64,000 nucleotides of DNA from the NCBI RefSeq assembly GCF_017876575.1, contig NZ_JAGIOE010000001.1, forward strand, positions 4,320,443 to 4,384,442, in the 5' to 3' direction. Under the pieces are notes generated by a model that worked only from the letters and a program-made list of their open reading frames with translations, did no database searches and was not told the DNA's origin. Shown piece by piece: positions 1 through 11,886 of the stretch. This stretch comes from Paeniglutamicibacter psychrophenolicus. GTDB taxonomy: Bacteria; Actinomycetota; Actinomycetes; Actinomycetales; Micrococcaceae. The translations under genes were made by a program, and so were the position numbers. Position 1 is the first letter of the stretch. Every line of letters begins with the position of its first letter.

Positions 1-1
1 C

Positions 2-565
2 AATTCCCGTTTCGTTGCCGGGCATACCGACCACCCCAACCAGGATGCGTTGCGCCGCCAGTTCCTGGTTGACAAGCAGCATCCCTTTGCCGTGATCTTC
101 GGCTGCTCGGATTCGCGCCTCGCGGCGGAAATCATCTTCGACCTCGGTTTGGGCGACGTCTTCGTGGTGCGCACCGCCGGGCACGTGATCGACTCCGCGG
201 CGCTGGGCTCGCTGGAATACTCGGTGGACCTGCTCAACGTGCCGCTGATCGTGGTGCTGGGCCACGACTCCTGCGGCGCTGTGACCGCCACCATCAACTC
301 GGTGGAGAGCGGGGAAATGCCCCCGGGCTTCATCCGCGATTTGGTCGAGCACATCACCCCGTCGGTGATCACCGCCCGGCGCAACGGCATCCGCGACGTG
401 AACACCACCGTGGTGGAGCACGTGCAGCAGACCACCCACCGCCTGGTGGAACAGTCGCGCATCATCTCCTCCGCCATCGACGAGGGCCGCACCGCGGTCA
501 TCGGGGTGACCTACCGCCTGGCCGAGGGCAAGGCGGAAATGGTTTCCGGCTTCGGCGTGCTCTAG
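2..565 (+). CDS. beta-class carbonic anhydrase, 5' end missing
   Basis: Carbonic anhydrase interconverts CO2 and bicarbonate in the cytoplasm. The reading frame is already open at the left edge (it reads [15 protein letters not shown]), so the true start lies outside the window and 187 residues are visible. The beta-class zinc-site motifs are present: CSDSR early in the visible part and HDSC about 55 residues later, supplying the Cys-Asp-His-Cys set known for the family. An internal TTG at 50 is not the start, because family sequence continues upstream of it. The gene runs in the same direction as fumC and is followed by a strong terminator, so it probably ends its own transcript. Confidence 0.95.
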   Translation, partial: NSRFVAGHTDHPNQDALRRQFLVDKQHPFAVIFGCSDSRLAAEIIFDLGLGDVFVVRTAGHVIDSAALGSLEYSVDLLNVPLIVVLGHDSCGAVTATINSVESGEMPPGFIRDLVEHITPSVITARRNGIRDVNTTVVEHVQQTTHRLVEQSRIISSAIDEGRTAVIGVTYRLAEGKAEMVSGFGVL

Positions 566-590
566 GCACCCCCACGAACAACACCCTTGA

Positions 591-622
591 CCGGCCGGCC
601 CCACGGGGCCGGCCGGTTTTTT
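591..622 (+). terminator. Rho-independent terminator after carbonic anhydrase
   Basis: An 11-bp perfect GC stem (591-601 with 606-616) closes a 4-base loop and is followed by six T residues (617-622). Confidence 0.9.
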
Positions 623-729
623 CGTGCGCGAGGTGCGCCCAGCGGGCATTTATTCCCGTGTTCGCCCTTCGCACGAACTGTGCCCCCGACCACTGCCGAA
701 GCGGGGCCTTCGGGCGTACCGTGGGTGAC

Positions 730-2142
730 ATGGACACTTCTGCTGACTTCCGCATCGAGCACGACACCATGGGCGAGGTCCGGGTTCCCGCCGCCGCCCT
801 CTACCGGGCGCAGACCCAAAGGGCCGTGGAGAACTTCCCGATCTCCGGCAAGAAACTCGAGCCCGCACACATCCGCGCGCTGGCCCAGGTCAAGAAGGCC
901 GCCGCCGCCGCCAACCTGGAACTCGGCGTGCTGGATGCGGAGCGCGCGCACGCCATCACCGCGGCCGCCGACGAGGTGGCAGCCAACAAGTATGACGAGC
1001 ATTTCCCCATCGACGTGTTCCAGACCGGCTCGGGCACCTCGAGCAACATGAACATGAACGAGGTGCTCGCCGAGCTCGCGACCCGCGCGCTCACGGCGGC
1101 CGGCTCCGAGACCATCGTGCACCCCAACGACCACGTCAATGCGTCCCAGTCCTCCAACGACGTCTTCCCCACCTCGGTGCACGTCGCGGCCACTGCCGGG
1201 CTGCTGCAGGACGCCATCCCGGGCCTCGAGGTCCTTGCGGCCTCCCTGGAGGCCAAGGCCGCCGAGTTCAAGGACGTGGTCAAGTCCGGGCGCACCCACC
1301 TGATGGATGCGACCCCGGTGACCCTGGGCCAGGAATTCGGCGGTTATGCGGCGCAGATGCGCTACGGCATCGAGCGCATCATGGCCTCGCTGCCGCGCGT
1401 GGCCGAGGTGCCGCTGGGCGGCACCGCGGTGGGCACCGGGATCAACACCCCCGATGGCTTTCCCGAGCGCGTCATCGAACTGCTCGCCGCGGACACCGGG
1501 CTGCCGCTGACCGAGGCCCGGAACCACTTTGAGGCCCAGGCCAACCGCGACGGGCTCATCGAGGCCTCGGCCCAGCTGCGCAACATCGCGATCTCGCTGA
1601 TGAAGATCAACAACGACCTGCGCTGGATGGGCTCGGGCCCGAACACCGGGCTGGGCGAGATCTCCATCCCCGACCTGCAACCGGGTTCCTCGATCATGCC
1701 GGGCAAGGTCAACCCCGTGATCTCGGAGGCCGCAATCATGGTCGCCGCCCAGGTGATCGGCAACGACACCGCGATCGCCTGGTCCGGGACCAACGGGGCG
1801 TTCGAGCTGAACGTGGGCATCCCGGTGATGGCCTCGAACCTGCTCGAGTCGATCCGCCTGCTGGGCAACACCGCCCGGGTCATGGCGGAAAAGATGGTCG
1901 ACGGGATCACCGCGAACGTGGAGCGCGCACGCTTCCTGGCCGAGGCCTCCCCCTCCATCGTGACCCCGCTGAACAAGCTCATCGGGTACGAGAACGCCGC
2001 GAAGATCGCCAAGAAGGCCATTGCCGATGCGCTGACCGTCCGCGAGGCCACCGTGGCGCTGGGCTTTGTGGAGCGCGGCGAGGTGACCGAGGAGCAGCTC
2101 GATGCGCTGCTGGATGTCACCACCATGACCGGCAAGCACTGA
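730..2142 (+). CDS. fumC: fumarate hydratase class II
   Basis: Catalyses reversible hydration of fumarate to malate in the TCA cycle; class II enzymes are cofactor-free homotetramers. The 470-residue length is typical. The fumarase/aspartase signature [11 protein letters not shown] is at residues 319-329. The [13 protein letters not shown] and [11 protein letters not shown] stretches of the active site are also visible. The ATG at 730 begins [17 protein letters not shown], which matches family N termini. There is no Shine-Dalgarno sequence, and a -10-like TACCGT (717-722) ends 7 bases before the ATG, so the mRNA may be leaderless. An in-frame GTG at 721 is an alternative start. Confidence 0.96.
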   Translation: MDTSADFRIEHDTMGEVRVPAAALYRAQTQRAVENFPISGKKLEPAHIRALAQVKKAAAAANLELGVLDAERAHAITAAADEVAANKYDEHFPIDVFQTGSGTSSNMNMNEVLAELATRALTAAGSETIVHPNDHVNASQSSNDVFPTSVHVAATAGLLQDAIPGLEVLAASLEAKAAEFKDVVKSGRTHLMDATPVTLGQEFGGYAAQMRYGIERIMASLPRVAEVPLGGTAVGTGINTPDGFPERVIELLAADTGLPLTEARNHFEAQANRDGLIEASAQLRNIAISLMKINNDLRWMGSGPNTGLGEISIPDLQPGSSIMPGKVNPVISEAAIMVAAQVIGNDTAIAWSGTNGAFELNVGIPVMASNLLESIRLLGNTARVMAEKMVDGITANVERARFLAEASPSIVTPLNKLIGYENAAKIAKKAIADALTVREATVALGFVERGEVTEEQLDALLDVTTMTGKH

Positions 2143-2165
2143 CGCCCACGCAGCATCCCCGGTCC

Positions 2166-2216
2166 GCGGCGGCCCGTCGAGGAAGGTTCCATTTCCCTTC
2201 CCCGGCGGGCCGCCGC
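2166..2216 (+). terminator. probable terminator after fumC
   Basis: An 11-bp perfect inverted repeat (2166-2176 and 2206-2216) encloses a second 6-bp stem (2181-2186 with 2196-2201). No clear U-tract follows, so factor-assisted or weak termination is possible. Confidence 0.5.
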
Positions 2217-2281
2217 TTCCGTGTCCTGGCGCCACGTCGGAGGGGCCCTGGACGGCGGCCCGGTGAGCAATACCACTTAAG

Positions 2282-2317
2282 TTGCACTCAACAATTAATA
2301 GTGCAAAACTGCACTCT

Positions 2318-2333
<16 letters not shown>
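2282..2333. promoter_or_regulatory. tandem palindromic operators for the TetR repressor
   Basis: Two copies of the same dyad lie side by side. TTGCACT-N11-AGTGCAA is at 2282-2306 (7/7 half-sites) and CTGCACT-N11-AGTGCAA is at 2309-2333, shifted by exactly 27 bp. They overlap the start region of the tetR gene, as expected for autorepression of the tetR-efflux operon. This is read directly from sequence; the binding protein is inferred from position. Confidence 0.7.
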
Positions 2334-4734
<2,401 letters not shown>

Positions 4735-4763
4735 ATGCCCGGGTCCTGACCTGGTTCCTTCGC

Positions 4764-4800
4764 GACAAGACCCCCGACCGCTCCGGTCGGGGGTCTTGTC
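4764..4800 (+). terminator. strong hairpin terminator after the efflux gene
   Basis: A 17-bp perfect stem (4764-4780 with 4784-4800) closes a 3-base loop. There is no distal T-run, which is common for hairpin-type terminators in actinobacteria. Confidence 0.8.
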
Positions 4801-4979
4801 GTCCGTGGCCGTGCACAGCCGGCAGGGGTGGACTGCACCCGGTGCGACGGTCATGATTATTCCAGGGCAAGGTCGTGGGGACCGGGAACGGAAACACCCC
4901 CGCTGCCAGGCCCTGCACACCAGGGGGTGCCGCACGCCGGCACCGTCCTGCGGACCGATCGAGAGCCGGGCGTACCGTG

Positions 4980-7900
4980 ATGAATGCGGGCAAGTTCGTG
5001 GAGGACTACTACAGGCACTTTGCTGCCGCGGACCTGGATGGCTACGCCCCCGATACGCTGGAGCAGCGGGCGCTGTTCCACCTGGGAGTGGCCGGCGCAC
5101 GGCCGCCGGGCCAGGTGGCCACCGGCATCCTGGCCGAAACCGATGCCAGCGTGGTGGCCATCGCCGTGGAAAACATGCCCTACCTGGTCAATTCCGTGAC
5201 GGCCGAACTGACCCGCCAGGGCGCCGCCATCCGGCTGGTCGTCCACCCCATTTTTGCCGTCCTGCGCGACAAGCACAGCCACCGGATCCTGGATATCCAC
5301 CTCCTGCCCGCACCGGGGGCTCCAACGCACCTGGAGGCCACGGAGCGCAGCTACGCATGCGAGGAGTCCTGGCTCGCGGTGGAAATCCGTTCGCCGGGTG
5401 ATGCCTCGGCCGGCCAACTTCTCCTCGAGTCCATCGCCACCGTCGTGACCGACGTGGCAGCGGTGGCCACCGACGCCGGGGCCATGCACCAGCAGGCACT
5501 GGGCGTCATCGACTCGCTGGGGACCCGCCCCGGCTCCGGGAACCGGCAGGAGCGGGAACAGGCACAAGACCTGCTGCGCTGGATGCTCGACGGGAACTTC
5601 ACGTTCCTGGGCTACGGCGACTACGACGTGCCGGACGGCGGCGGGCTCCAGTCCTTGGCCAGCCGCCCGTCCTCCGGGCTCGGCCTGCTGCGGGAAACAC
5701 CCGGCGGCCCGAGGCAACCGCGCCCCGCCCTGCCCGGGCTCCGCCGGCCCCTGGGCCAGCGGCTGCTGACCCTGACCAAGGCCGATTGGCGTTCGACGGT
5801 CCTGCGGCCGTCCTACCTTGACCAGGTCGCGGTCAAGGACCATGGCGCGGACGGCAAGGCCAACCGCGAACGGCACTTCCTGGGCCTCTTCGCCCCCGGC
5901 GCCTACAACCAGCCCGTGGGCGAGGTGCCCATCGTCCGGGACAAGGTCGCCGAGGTGCTCACGCGCTGCGCCTTTGCCCCCGATTCGCACTCCGGGGAAA
6001 CCCTGCAGGCCGTCCTGGAGTCCTACCCGCGGGACGAACTGTTCCAGATCGAGGTCGATGACCTGCTGACCACCGCCCTGGGCATCGTGCATTTGCAGGA
6101 ACGCCGCCGCACCCGGTTGTTCCTGCGCCCCGACGCCTACGGGCGGTTTGTCTCGGCGCTGGTGTTCCTGCCCCGGGACCGTTACAACACCGCGGTGCGC
6201 CAGCGCATCGAACACGAGCTGGGCCAGGGGTTCGGCACCACCACCATCGAGTTCGCGGCCCAGCTCAGCGAGTCGGCGCTCGCCCGGGTGTTCTTCCGGA
6301 TCTGGCTGCCTTCCGGAAGCACGCTTCCCCGCATTGACGCCCAGGCGCTGGAACGGCGGCTGGCGGTGGCCGTGCGGTCGTGGGCCGAAGGCGTCGAGGA
6401 GGTGCTGCACGAGCGGTTTCCCGCCGCCGAGGCCGCACGCCTGGGAATGCTGTGGGCCGAGGCCTTTCCCGCCGGATACCGCGTGGGCCACCGGGTCGAG
6501 GACGCGGTCGATGACATCGTGCATTTCGAGGAACTCGGCCTGCGGGACGCCGGCGGGCCCGAAGTCGATGACCCGGTCGTCTCCGTCCGCCTCCCCGCCG
6601 CCGCCTCCAGCACGCTGGCCGAAGACGCACGGATCAAGCTCTATTTCGCCAAGCCCCGAAGCCTGTCCCGGATCCTGCCGTTTTTCCACAACCTGGGACT
6701 CGAGGTCCTCGACCAGCGGCCCTTTGAGATCCGGCGCGGCGACAACCAGGAGTTCCTGCTCTATGACATCGGGCTGAAATACCCCTCCGGCGTCGACCCC
6801 ATGGAAACCAGCGGCCTGCTCTCCAACGCGTTCCGCGCAGCCATGCGCGGGGAGACCGAGTCGGACGGCTTTGACGGCCTGGTGCTGGCCGAAGGCATCG
6901 AGTGGCAACGCGTCGTCATCCTGCGCAGCTATGCCAAGTACCTGCTGCAGCTTGGCACCACCAACTCCTACGGATTCATGGCCGAATCGCTGCTGGCCAA
7001 TGTTCGGGTCACCCGTGCGCTGCTGGGACTCTTCGAAACCAGCTTTGATCCCGGACGCGAAGGGACCGACCGCGCCGGGGACATCGTGATTGCCAGGAAG
7101 GAACTGGTCGCGGCCATCGACGAGGTGCCGGCCCTGAATGCCGACCGCTTGCTGCGCACCTTCACGAACCTCGTGGGTGCCACGGTGCGAACCAACTACT
7201 TCCAGCACCGGCCCTACCTCAGCTTCAAATTCGATTCATCGGCCATCCCGGAATGCCCGCTGCCTCGGCCGAAGCATGAAATATGGGTCTACTCGCCCCG
7301 CGTGGAGGGATTGCATCTGCGCTTCGGCGCCATCGCCCGCGGCGGGCTGCGCTGGAGCGACCGGAGGGAAGATTTCCGCACGGAGATCCTCGGCCTGGTC
7401 AAGGCCCAGACGGTCAAGAACGCCGTCATCGTGCCAACCGGCGCCAAGGGCGGGTTCTTTCCCAAGCAGCTGCCCGACCCCTTGCTGGACCGTGACGCAT
7501 GGCTGGAGGAGGGCCGCGAAAGCTACCGGGACTTCATCCGCGGGATGCTGGACATCACGGACAACCTCGGCACCACGGACACCGGGAAGGTACCGGTCCC
7601 GCCAAGGAACGTGGTGTGCCACGACGGTGCGGACTCCTACCTGGTGGTGGCGGCCGACAAGGGCACGGCAACGTTCTCCGACACGGCCAACGAGCTCGCC
7701 CGTGAATACGGCTACTGGCTGGGCGACGCCTTTGCCTCGGGCGGATCAGTCGGCTATGACCACAAGGAAATGGGCATCACGGCCAGGGGAGCCTGGGAAT
7801 CGGTCAAGGCGCATTTCGGCGAGCTTGGCATCGACGTCCAGAACGAGGACTTCACGGTGGCGGGCATCGGGGACATGAGCGGGGACGTGTTTGGAAACGC

Positions 7901-9761
7901 CATGCTCCGCTCCCGGCATATCCGCCTGGTTGCGGCGTTCGACCACCGACACATCTTCCTTGACCCGCATCCGGACGCCGCCGCTTCCTACGCCGAGCGG
8001 AAGCGCCTCTTTGGCCTTCCCCGATCTTCCTGGGCGGACTTCGACGCCTCGGTGGTCAGCGACGGCGGCGGTGTCCACCCTCGCCATGCCAAGTCCATTC
8101 ACATCACCGACCAGGTCCGTGGCGCCCTGGGACTGGAGGATGGAATCACCGAACTGGCGCCGGCCGAACTGCTCCAGGCGATCCTGCGCGCACCGGTGGA
8201 CCTTCTCTACAACGGGGGCATCGGCACCTACGTCAAGGCTTCTTCCGAACCACACGAGGTGGCAGGGGACAAGGCCAATGACTCGATCCGGGTCAACGGC
8301 AACGAGCTGCGGGCCAGGGTCGTCGTCGAGGGCGGCAACCTGGGCATCACGCAGCACGGCCGGATCGAGGCGGCACTAGGCGGCATCCTCGTGAACACGG
8401 ACGCCATCGACAACTCCGCCGGGGTGGACTGCTCGGACCACGAAGTCAACATCAAGATCCTTGTCGACAACCTGATCGCCGCCGGAAAGCTGGGCGCCGG
8501 GGAACGCGCGGATTTCCTGCACTCGCTGACGAACGAGGTCGGGACGCTGGTGCTGAAGACCAATGCCGACCAGAACACCTTGCTGGTCAACGACCTCTAC
8601 CGGGTCGGGCCTTGGAGCCCGGGCTTCGAGAGGATGATGGATTGGCTCGAATCGGCCGCAGGACTTGACCGCAGGCTGGAAGGGCTTCCCGGCACCGGGG
8701 AACTCCACGCCCGGCTGGCGGAGGGCCACGGGCTCACCGGCCCGGAACTCGCCGTGTTGTGCGCCTATGCCAAGACCGAACTGGCCTCTGCGCTCATCGC
8801 CAGCGACCTGCCCGATGACCCATGGTTCAAGCAGACCCTGCGCAGCTACTTTCCGGCCCGGCTCTCCGAGAGGTTCGATGCCGATTTGGACACCCATCCC
8901 CTGCGCCGGGAGATCATCGGCACCGTGGTGGCCAACGACATGATCAACATGGGCGGGATCACCTACGCCTTCCGGGCCGCGGAGGAAACCGAGGCTTCCC
9001 CGGCCGCCGTGGCCCGGGCCTTCGTCGTCCTGCGCCGGGTCTTCGACCTCGACTCGGTCATGTCCGAGCTCGCGGCCCTGCCGCCCAGCTGCCCCGCGGA
9101 GAACCGCTGCGTCGTTGCCGAGCAAATGCGTCGGTTGCTGGATAGGGGAACGCGCTGGTACGTCACCCGCGACGGGCGGGGCGAATCGGTCGCCGACACC
9201 ATCGAACGATTCAAGCCACGGATCGACCCGCTGTGGGCCGACTTGACCCGATACCTGCGCGAAAGCGACTTGACGTTCCTCTATGCCCGCCTGGCCGATC
9301 ACATGGCCGGAATCCCCGCCGGCATGGCCCGGCGCTCGCCAACCATCCTGGCGGGATTCGGGCTGCTGGACCTGGCGGTCATCTCGGAGCAGATCCGCGA
9401 ACCCGTCCACAACATTGCCCAGGTCTACTTCGCCCTCTATGCCCGGATCGGGGTCATCCGGCTGTTGCTGATGATCACGGACCTGCCGCGCCACAACCGC
9501 TGGGAATCCCAGGCCCGGGCCGCCTTGCGCGACGACCTCTATTCGGCGGTGGCGGACATGACCGTTGCCGTGATGCAAGGCACCGGGTCCACGGGCCGCG
9601 GCGCCGACCCGCTGGAGCGCATCGCGGCCTGGGAAGGGCAGCACGCCCAGCGAATGTCGCGCATCTCCGAAACCCTGGAGCAATTGGCCGGTCCCGGGCA
9701 GGCAGATTTTGCTTCGGTCTCCGTTTTCCTGAAGCAGCTGCGCTCGGTGGTCCGGAGCTAA
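4980..9761 (+). CDS. gdh: NAD-specific glutamate dehydrogenase, large (180 kDa) type
   Basis: Oxidatively deaminates glutamate to 2-oxoglutarate and ammonium with NAD+, feeding glutamate carbon into the TCA cycle. The length (1593 residues) fits the GDH180 family known from Streptomyces and mycobacteria. The N-terminal regulatory region (about residues 1-650) is ACT-like and divergent. The catalytic core begins near residue 785 with RGGLRWSDRREDFRTEILGL, followed by a lysine-containing PTGAKGGFFPKQL stretch. A Rossmann-type NAD region is further on (VVEGGNLGITQ). The start is ATG 4980 (MNAGKFVEDYYRHF), matching the family; an open frame extends upstream to 4875 but looks non-coding. It appears monocistronic and converges with the Nudix gene. 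Confidence 0.92.
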   Translation: MNAGKFVEDYYRHFAAADLDGYAPDTLEQRALFHLGVAGARPPGQVATGILAETDASVVAIAVENMPYLVNSVTAELTRQGAAIRLVVHPIFAVLRDKHSHRILDIHLLPAPGAPTHLEATERSYACEESWLAVEIRSPGDASAGQLLLESIATVVTDVAAVATDAGAMHQQALGVIDSLGTRPGSGNRQEREQAQDLLRWMLDGNFTFLGYGDYDVPDGGGLQSLASRPSSGLGLLRETPGGPRQPRPALPGLRRPLGQRLLTLTKADWRSTVLRPSYLDQVAVKDHGADGKANRERHFLGLFAPGAYNQPVGEVPIVRDKVAEVLTRCAFAPDSHSGETLQAVLESYPRDELFQIEVDDLLTTALGIVHLQERRRTRLFLRPDAYGRFVSALVFLPRDRYNTAVRQRIEHELGQGFGTTTIEFAAQLSESALARVFFRIWLPSGSTLPRIDAQALERRLAVAVRSWAEGVEEVLHERFPAAEAARLGMLWAEAFPAGYRVGHRVEDAVDDIVHFEELGLRDAGGPEVDDPVVSVRLPAAASSTLAEDARIKLYFAKPRSLSRILPFFHNLGLEVLDQRPFEIRRGDNQEFLLYDIGLKYPSGVDPMETSGLLSNAFRAAMRGETESDGFDGLVLAEGIEWQRVVILRSYAKYLLQLGTTNSYGFMAESLLANVRVTRALLGLFETSFDPGREGTDRAGDIVIARKELVAAIDEVPALNADRLLRTFTNLVGATVRTNYFQHRPYLSFKFDSSAIPECPLPRPKHEIWVYSPRVEGLHLRFGAIARGGLRWSDRREDFRTEILGLVKAQTVKNAVIVPTGAKGGFFPKQLPDPLLDRDAWLEEGRESYRDFIRGMLDITDNLGTTDTGKVPVPPRNVVCHDGADSYLVVAADKGTATFSDTANELAREYGYWLGDAFASGGSVGYDHKEMGITARGAWESVKAHFGELGIDVQNEDFTVAGIGDMSGDVFGNAMLRSRHIRLVAAFDHRHIFLDPHPDAAASYAERKRLFGLPRSSWADFDASVVSDGGGVHPRHAKSIHITDQVRGALGLEDGITELAPAELLQAILRAPVDLLYNGGIGTYVKASSEPHEVAGDKANDSIRVNGNELRARVVVEGGNLGITQHGRIEAALGGILVNTDAIDNSAGVDCSDHEVNIKILVDNLIAAGKLGAGERADFLHSLTNEVGTLVLKTNADQNTLLVNDLYRVGPWSPGFERMMDWLESAAGLDRRLEGLPGTGELHARLAEGHGLTGPELAVLCAYAKTELASALIASDLPDDPWFKQTLRSYFPARLSERFDADLDTHPLRREIIGTVVANDMINMGGITYAFRAAEETEASPAAVARAFVVLRRVFDLDSVMSELAALPPSCPAENRCVVAEQMRRLLDRGTRWYVTRDGRGESVADTIERFKPRIDPLWADLTRYLRESDLTFLYARLADHMAGIPAGMARRSPTILAGFGLLDLAVISEQIREPVHNIAQVYFALYARIGVIRLLLMITDLPRHNRWESQARAALRDDLYSAVADMTVAVMQGTGSTGRGADPLERIAAWEGQHAQRMSRISETLEQLAGPGQADFASVSVFLKQLRSVVRS

Positions 9762-9826
9762 CCAAGACCTTGCCGCGGCATGGGCCCGGCCTTGGGGATG
9801 GCGGGGCGGTTTCCCCCGGCGGCGGA

Positions 9827-10312
9827 TCAGGCCCGGTCGGCGATGCCGGTGATGAAGTGCCCTGTTTCCTTCGGCTCGAGCGTCCAGTCAATGGCGCGTT
9901 GGTGCTTGGGCGGCACCCCGGGCAGCGCATCGAGTCCGAACCAGCCGACCTCGAGGTTCTCGTCGTCGTTGACCTTCGCTTCCCCGCCCAGGTATTCCCC
10001 GGCCAGGATGATGTCCAGGTATTGGGCGCGGTCACCGTTGGGATAGAGGGCCTCGTCGGTGGTGGCCACCCCCACCAGGCGGGTGATGGCGCAGTGCACG
10101 GCGGTCTCCTCGAAGACCTCGCGCACCGCCGCAACGGCAGGTTCCTCCCCGGGCTCCAGGATTCCGGCCGGAAGGGTCCATTTCCCGTTGTCGGCCCGGC
10201 GGACCAGCAACACCCGAGCTTCGTGGATCACCACGGCCTTGATCCCGGGCAGCCACAGCGGGTCGTTGCCGATCTTTTCACGCATCTTCAGGATGAATTC
10301 GGGTGTGGGCAT
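9827..10312 (-). CDS. Nudix hydrolase
   Basis: A 161-residue hydrolase of nucleoside-diphosphate-linked substrates; the exact substrate cannot be told. The Nudix box reads GILEPGEEPAVAAVREVFEETAV. It keeps the G-x5-E-x7-RE-x2-EE pattern, with Ala where the consensus has the last Gly. The C-terminal region (WFGLDALPGVPPKHQRAIDW) resembles ADP-ribose/NADH-type Nudix proteins. The start is ATG at 10312 with a GAGG six bases upstream; the open frame continuing to 10462 overlaps the neighbouring gene and is not used. It is convergent with gdh and 49 bp downstream of the A24 peptidase gene in the same direction. Confidence 0.88.
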   Translation of the reverse strand: MPTPEFILKMREKIGNDPLWLPGIKAVVIHEARVLLVRRADNGKWTLPAGILEPGEEPAVAAVREVFEETAVHCAITRLVGVATTDEALYPNGDRAQYLDIILAGEYLGGEAKVNDDENLEVGWFGLDALPGVPPKHQRAIDWTLEPKETGHFITGIADRA

Positions 10313-10361
10313 GTAAGGCCTCGGGAACCTTTCGTGGATTTTTGTTTTGGCTTGGTCTTGG

Positions 10362-10880
10362 CTATCCGGCCACGGCCAGGGCGACAGCGGCGCCCACCAG
10401 CATGAACGGGCCAAAGGCCACCGAGGAACGCAACGTGACCTTGCGGGCCAGCAGCAACGCAATTGACCACAAGGCCCCGACGATGAAGGCGAACGCCGTG
10501 GCCCACAACAGGTGGGTGTAGGAGAGGAAACCGAGGTAGAGCCCCAGCACCGCGGCGAGCTTCACGTCCCCCAGGCCCATCCCCGCCGGAGCAATCAGGT
10601 GCAGCACCAGGTAGCCGGCAAAGAGGATCACCGCACCCAGCACCATCCGCAGCAGGATCATCGGTTCCCCGGCCAACAGCGCGGCAGCACCCAGCAGCAC
10701 CAGGGCGGCAATGAACCACGGGCCCAGGATCCGGTTGGGCAACAGGTGGGACCGGAAGTCGATAATGGTCAGGCGCACGGCGTTGTACAGGTACAACGCC
10801 AGGGCCAGGGCGGCCAGGATTCCGGCCACCGTGGCCAGCGCCGGCGGAGAGGCAAACCAGTGCAAAATGAGTTGCGGCAT
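10362..10880 (-). CDS. A24-family prepilin peptidase-like membrane protein
   Basis: A 172-residue integral membrane aspartic protease of the type IV prepilin peptidase family (short, TadV/CpaA-like, without the N-terminal methylase domain). The second catalytic motif is intact as GMGLGDVKL (about residues 104-112). The first catalytic Asp is probably in the TIIDFRSHLLPNR segment (about residues 38-50). Five to six hydrophobic helices are visible. No pilin or secretion genes are nearby, so the substrate is unknown. A TAAGGT box (10888-10893, minus strand) ends 7 bases before the ATG, which suggests a leaderless transcript diverging from the gene at 10978. Confidence 0.85.
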   Translation of the reverse strand: MPQLILHWFASPPALATVAGILAALALALYLYNAVRLTIIDFRSHLLPNRILGPWFIAALVLLGAAALLAGEPMILLRMVLGAVILFAGYLVLHLIAPAGMGLGDVKLAAVLGLYLGFLSYTHLLWATAFAFIVGALWSIALLLARKVTLRSSVAFGPFMLVGAAVALAVAG

Positions 10881-10965
10881 GGGCCAAACCTTACGCGGTG
10901 AGGTGCCCCGCTGTCAGCGGCGGCACGCTGGCCACCTGGCAGGGGCATCCGGTGTCTGGCCTCGC

Positions 10966-10977
10966 TACACTGAAGTC
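10966..10977 (+). promoter_or_regulatory. -10 box placing the next gene's start at its ATG (leaderless)
   Basis: TACACT at 10966-10971 ends 6 bases before ATG 10978. With no Shine-Dalgarno in between, this is the geometry of a leaderless actinobacterial promoter and is the main reason for choosing this start. No good -35 is seen. Confidence 0.5.
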
Positions 10978-11853
10978 ATGGAACAGCTCAATGGTGCGGC
11001 CGTCTTCCCGGACCCGGATCGGGCACCCAGCAAGGAACTCATGGGGCATTTCCGCCGCCTGGCCCGTTCCTCCCCGTGGCTGTGGAACACCGTCCAGATC
11101 ACCATCGGCGTCACCGACGCGGAGCAGCATGCGATCGCCTTTGCCGCCCCGGACCTGCCCACGCACCTCACGGTGCTGATCAGGCGCCCCGACGCCATCC
11201 GCGTCGAGGACAGCTCCGGCGCGGTGCTCTTCCGCACCGAGCACATCAACGACTCCCGCGATGCCAGCTTCGTGGCGGCCACCCGCAAGAGCTGGTTGCT
11301 GCCCCCGCAGCTGCTGGCCCCGGTCTACGGGGACGATGGGTTGGTCTCCCGGCGCCCGGAGGCCGACTACGTCAACGAGTTGATGCCGGTGGGGCTGTGG
11401 AGCGCGTTCCTGGATCCGGTGGAGGTTTCCGGCTTTGCCCCCGGGCCCGCCGACATGGCCTTCCCGCATCCCAGCACCATCCATTCCCTGCGGTCCATCG
11501 GGGACGATTCGGGACGCGAGTGCCTCGAGGCAGTGCTTTCCCGCGGCCACTCCTATGCACCCCTGATGCCCGAGGCTCCCCTGCTGGGCGAGGGGTTGAC
11601 CCGGATCCGGCTGGATAGGGCCACCGGCATCTGTGTGCTTCGCCAGGTGCTGGACGGGCCCGATGCCGGGGTCGAGCACCGGATCGCGATCACCGCCGTG
11701 GACGAATACATGATCGACGGGCTGTTCACCCAGCCGCTGTCCTCGCTCTCCGACGTGCGCCGGGCCCCGCTGTGGCCAATCCCCGGGCTGGCAGACTATC
11801 CCGGGCCCGAAGCGCCGGAGCACGCACGGCACCGGGGCGGGCCCGCGGCCTGA
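10978..11853 (+). CDS. conserved hypothetical protein
   Basis: I do not recognise this 291-residue protein. It is soluble, with no signal peptide or membrane segment, mixed alpha/beta in appearance, and rich in acidic residues. Its C-terminal half contains a GxxxRIRLDRATGICVLRQVLDGP segment followed by a short proline-rich tail. Codon use (G/C at third positions) and a plausible -10 box right before the ATG support it being real. The open frame extends upstream to 10711, but that part is antisense to the A24 peptidase gene. It converges with phoH, 33 bp apart. The function is unknown. Confidence 0.75.
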   Translation: MEQLNGAAVFPDPDRAPSKELMGHFRRLARSSPWLWNTVQITIGVTDAEQHAIAFAAPDLPTHLTVLIRRPDAIRVEDSSGAVLFRTEHINDSRDASFVAATRKSWLLPPQLLAPVYGDDGLVSRRPEADYVNELMPVGLWSAFLDPVEVSGFAPGPADMAFPHPSTIHSLRSIGDDSGRECLEAVLSRGHSYAPLMPEAPLLGEGLTRIRLDRATGICVLRQVLDGPDAGVEHRIAITAVDEYMIDGLFTQPLSSLSDVRRAPLWPIPGLADYPGPEAPEHARHRGGPAA

Positions 11854-11886
11854 ACCGCGCGCCCGCACCCGGGGATGTGCAGCGTC

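Noticed and set aside
4857-7208. 783-codon minus-strand frame opposite gdh
   Set aside because: No motif, crosses the real gdh start; typical high-GC shadow.
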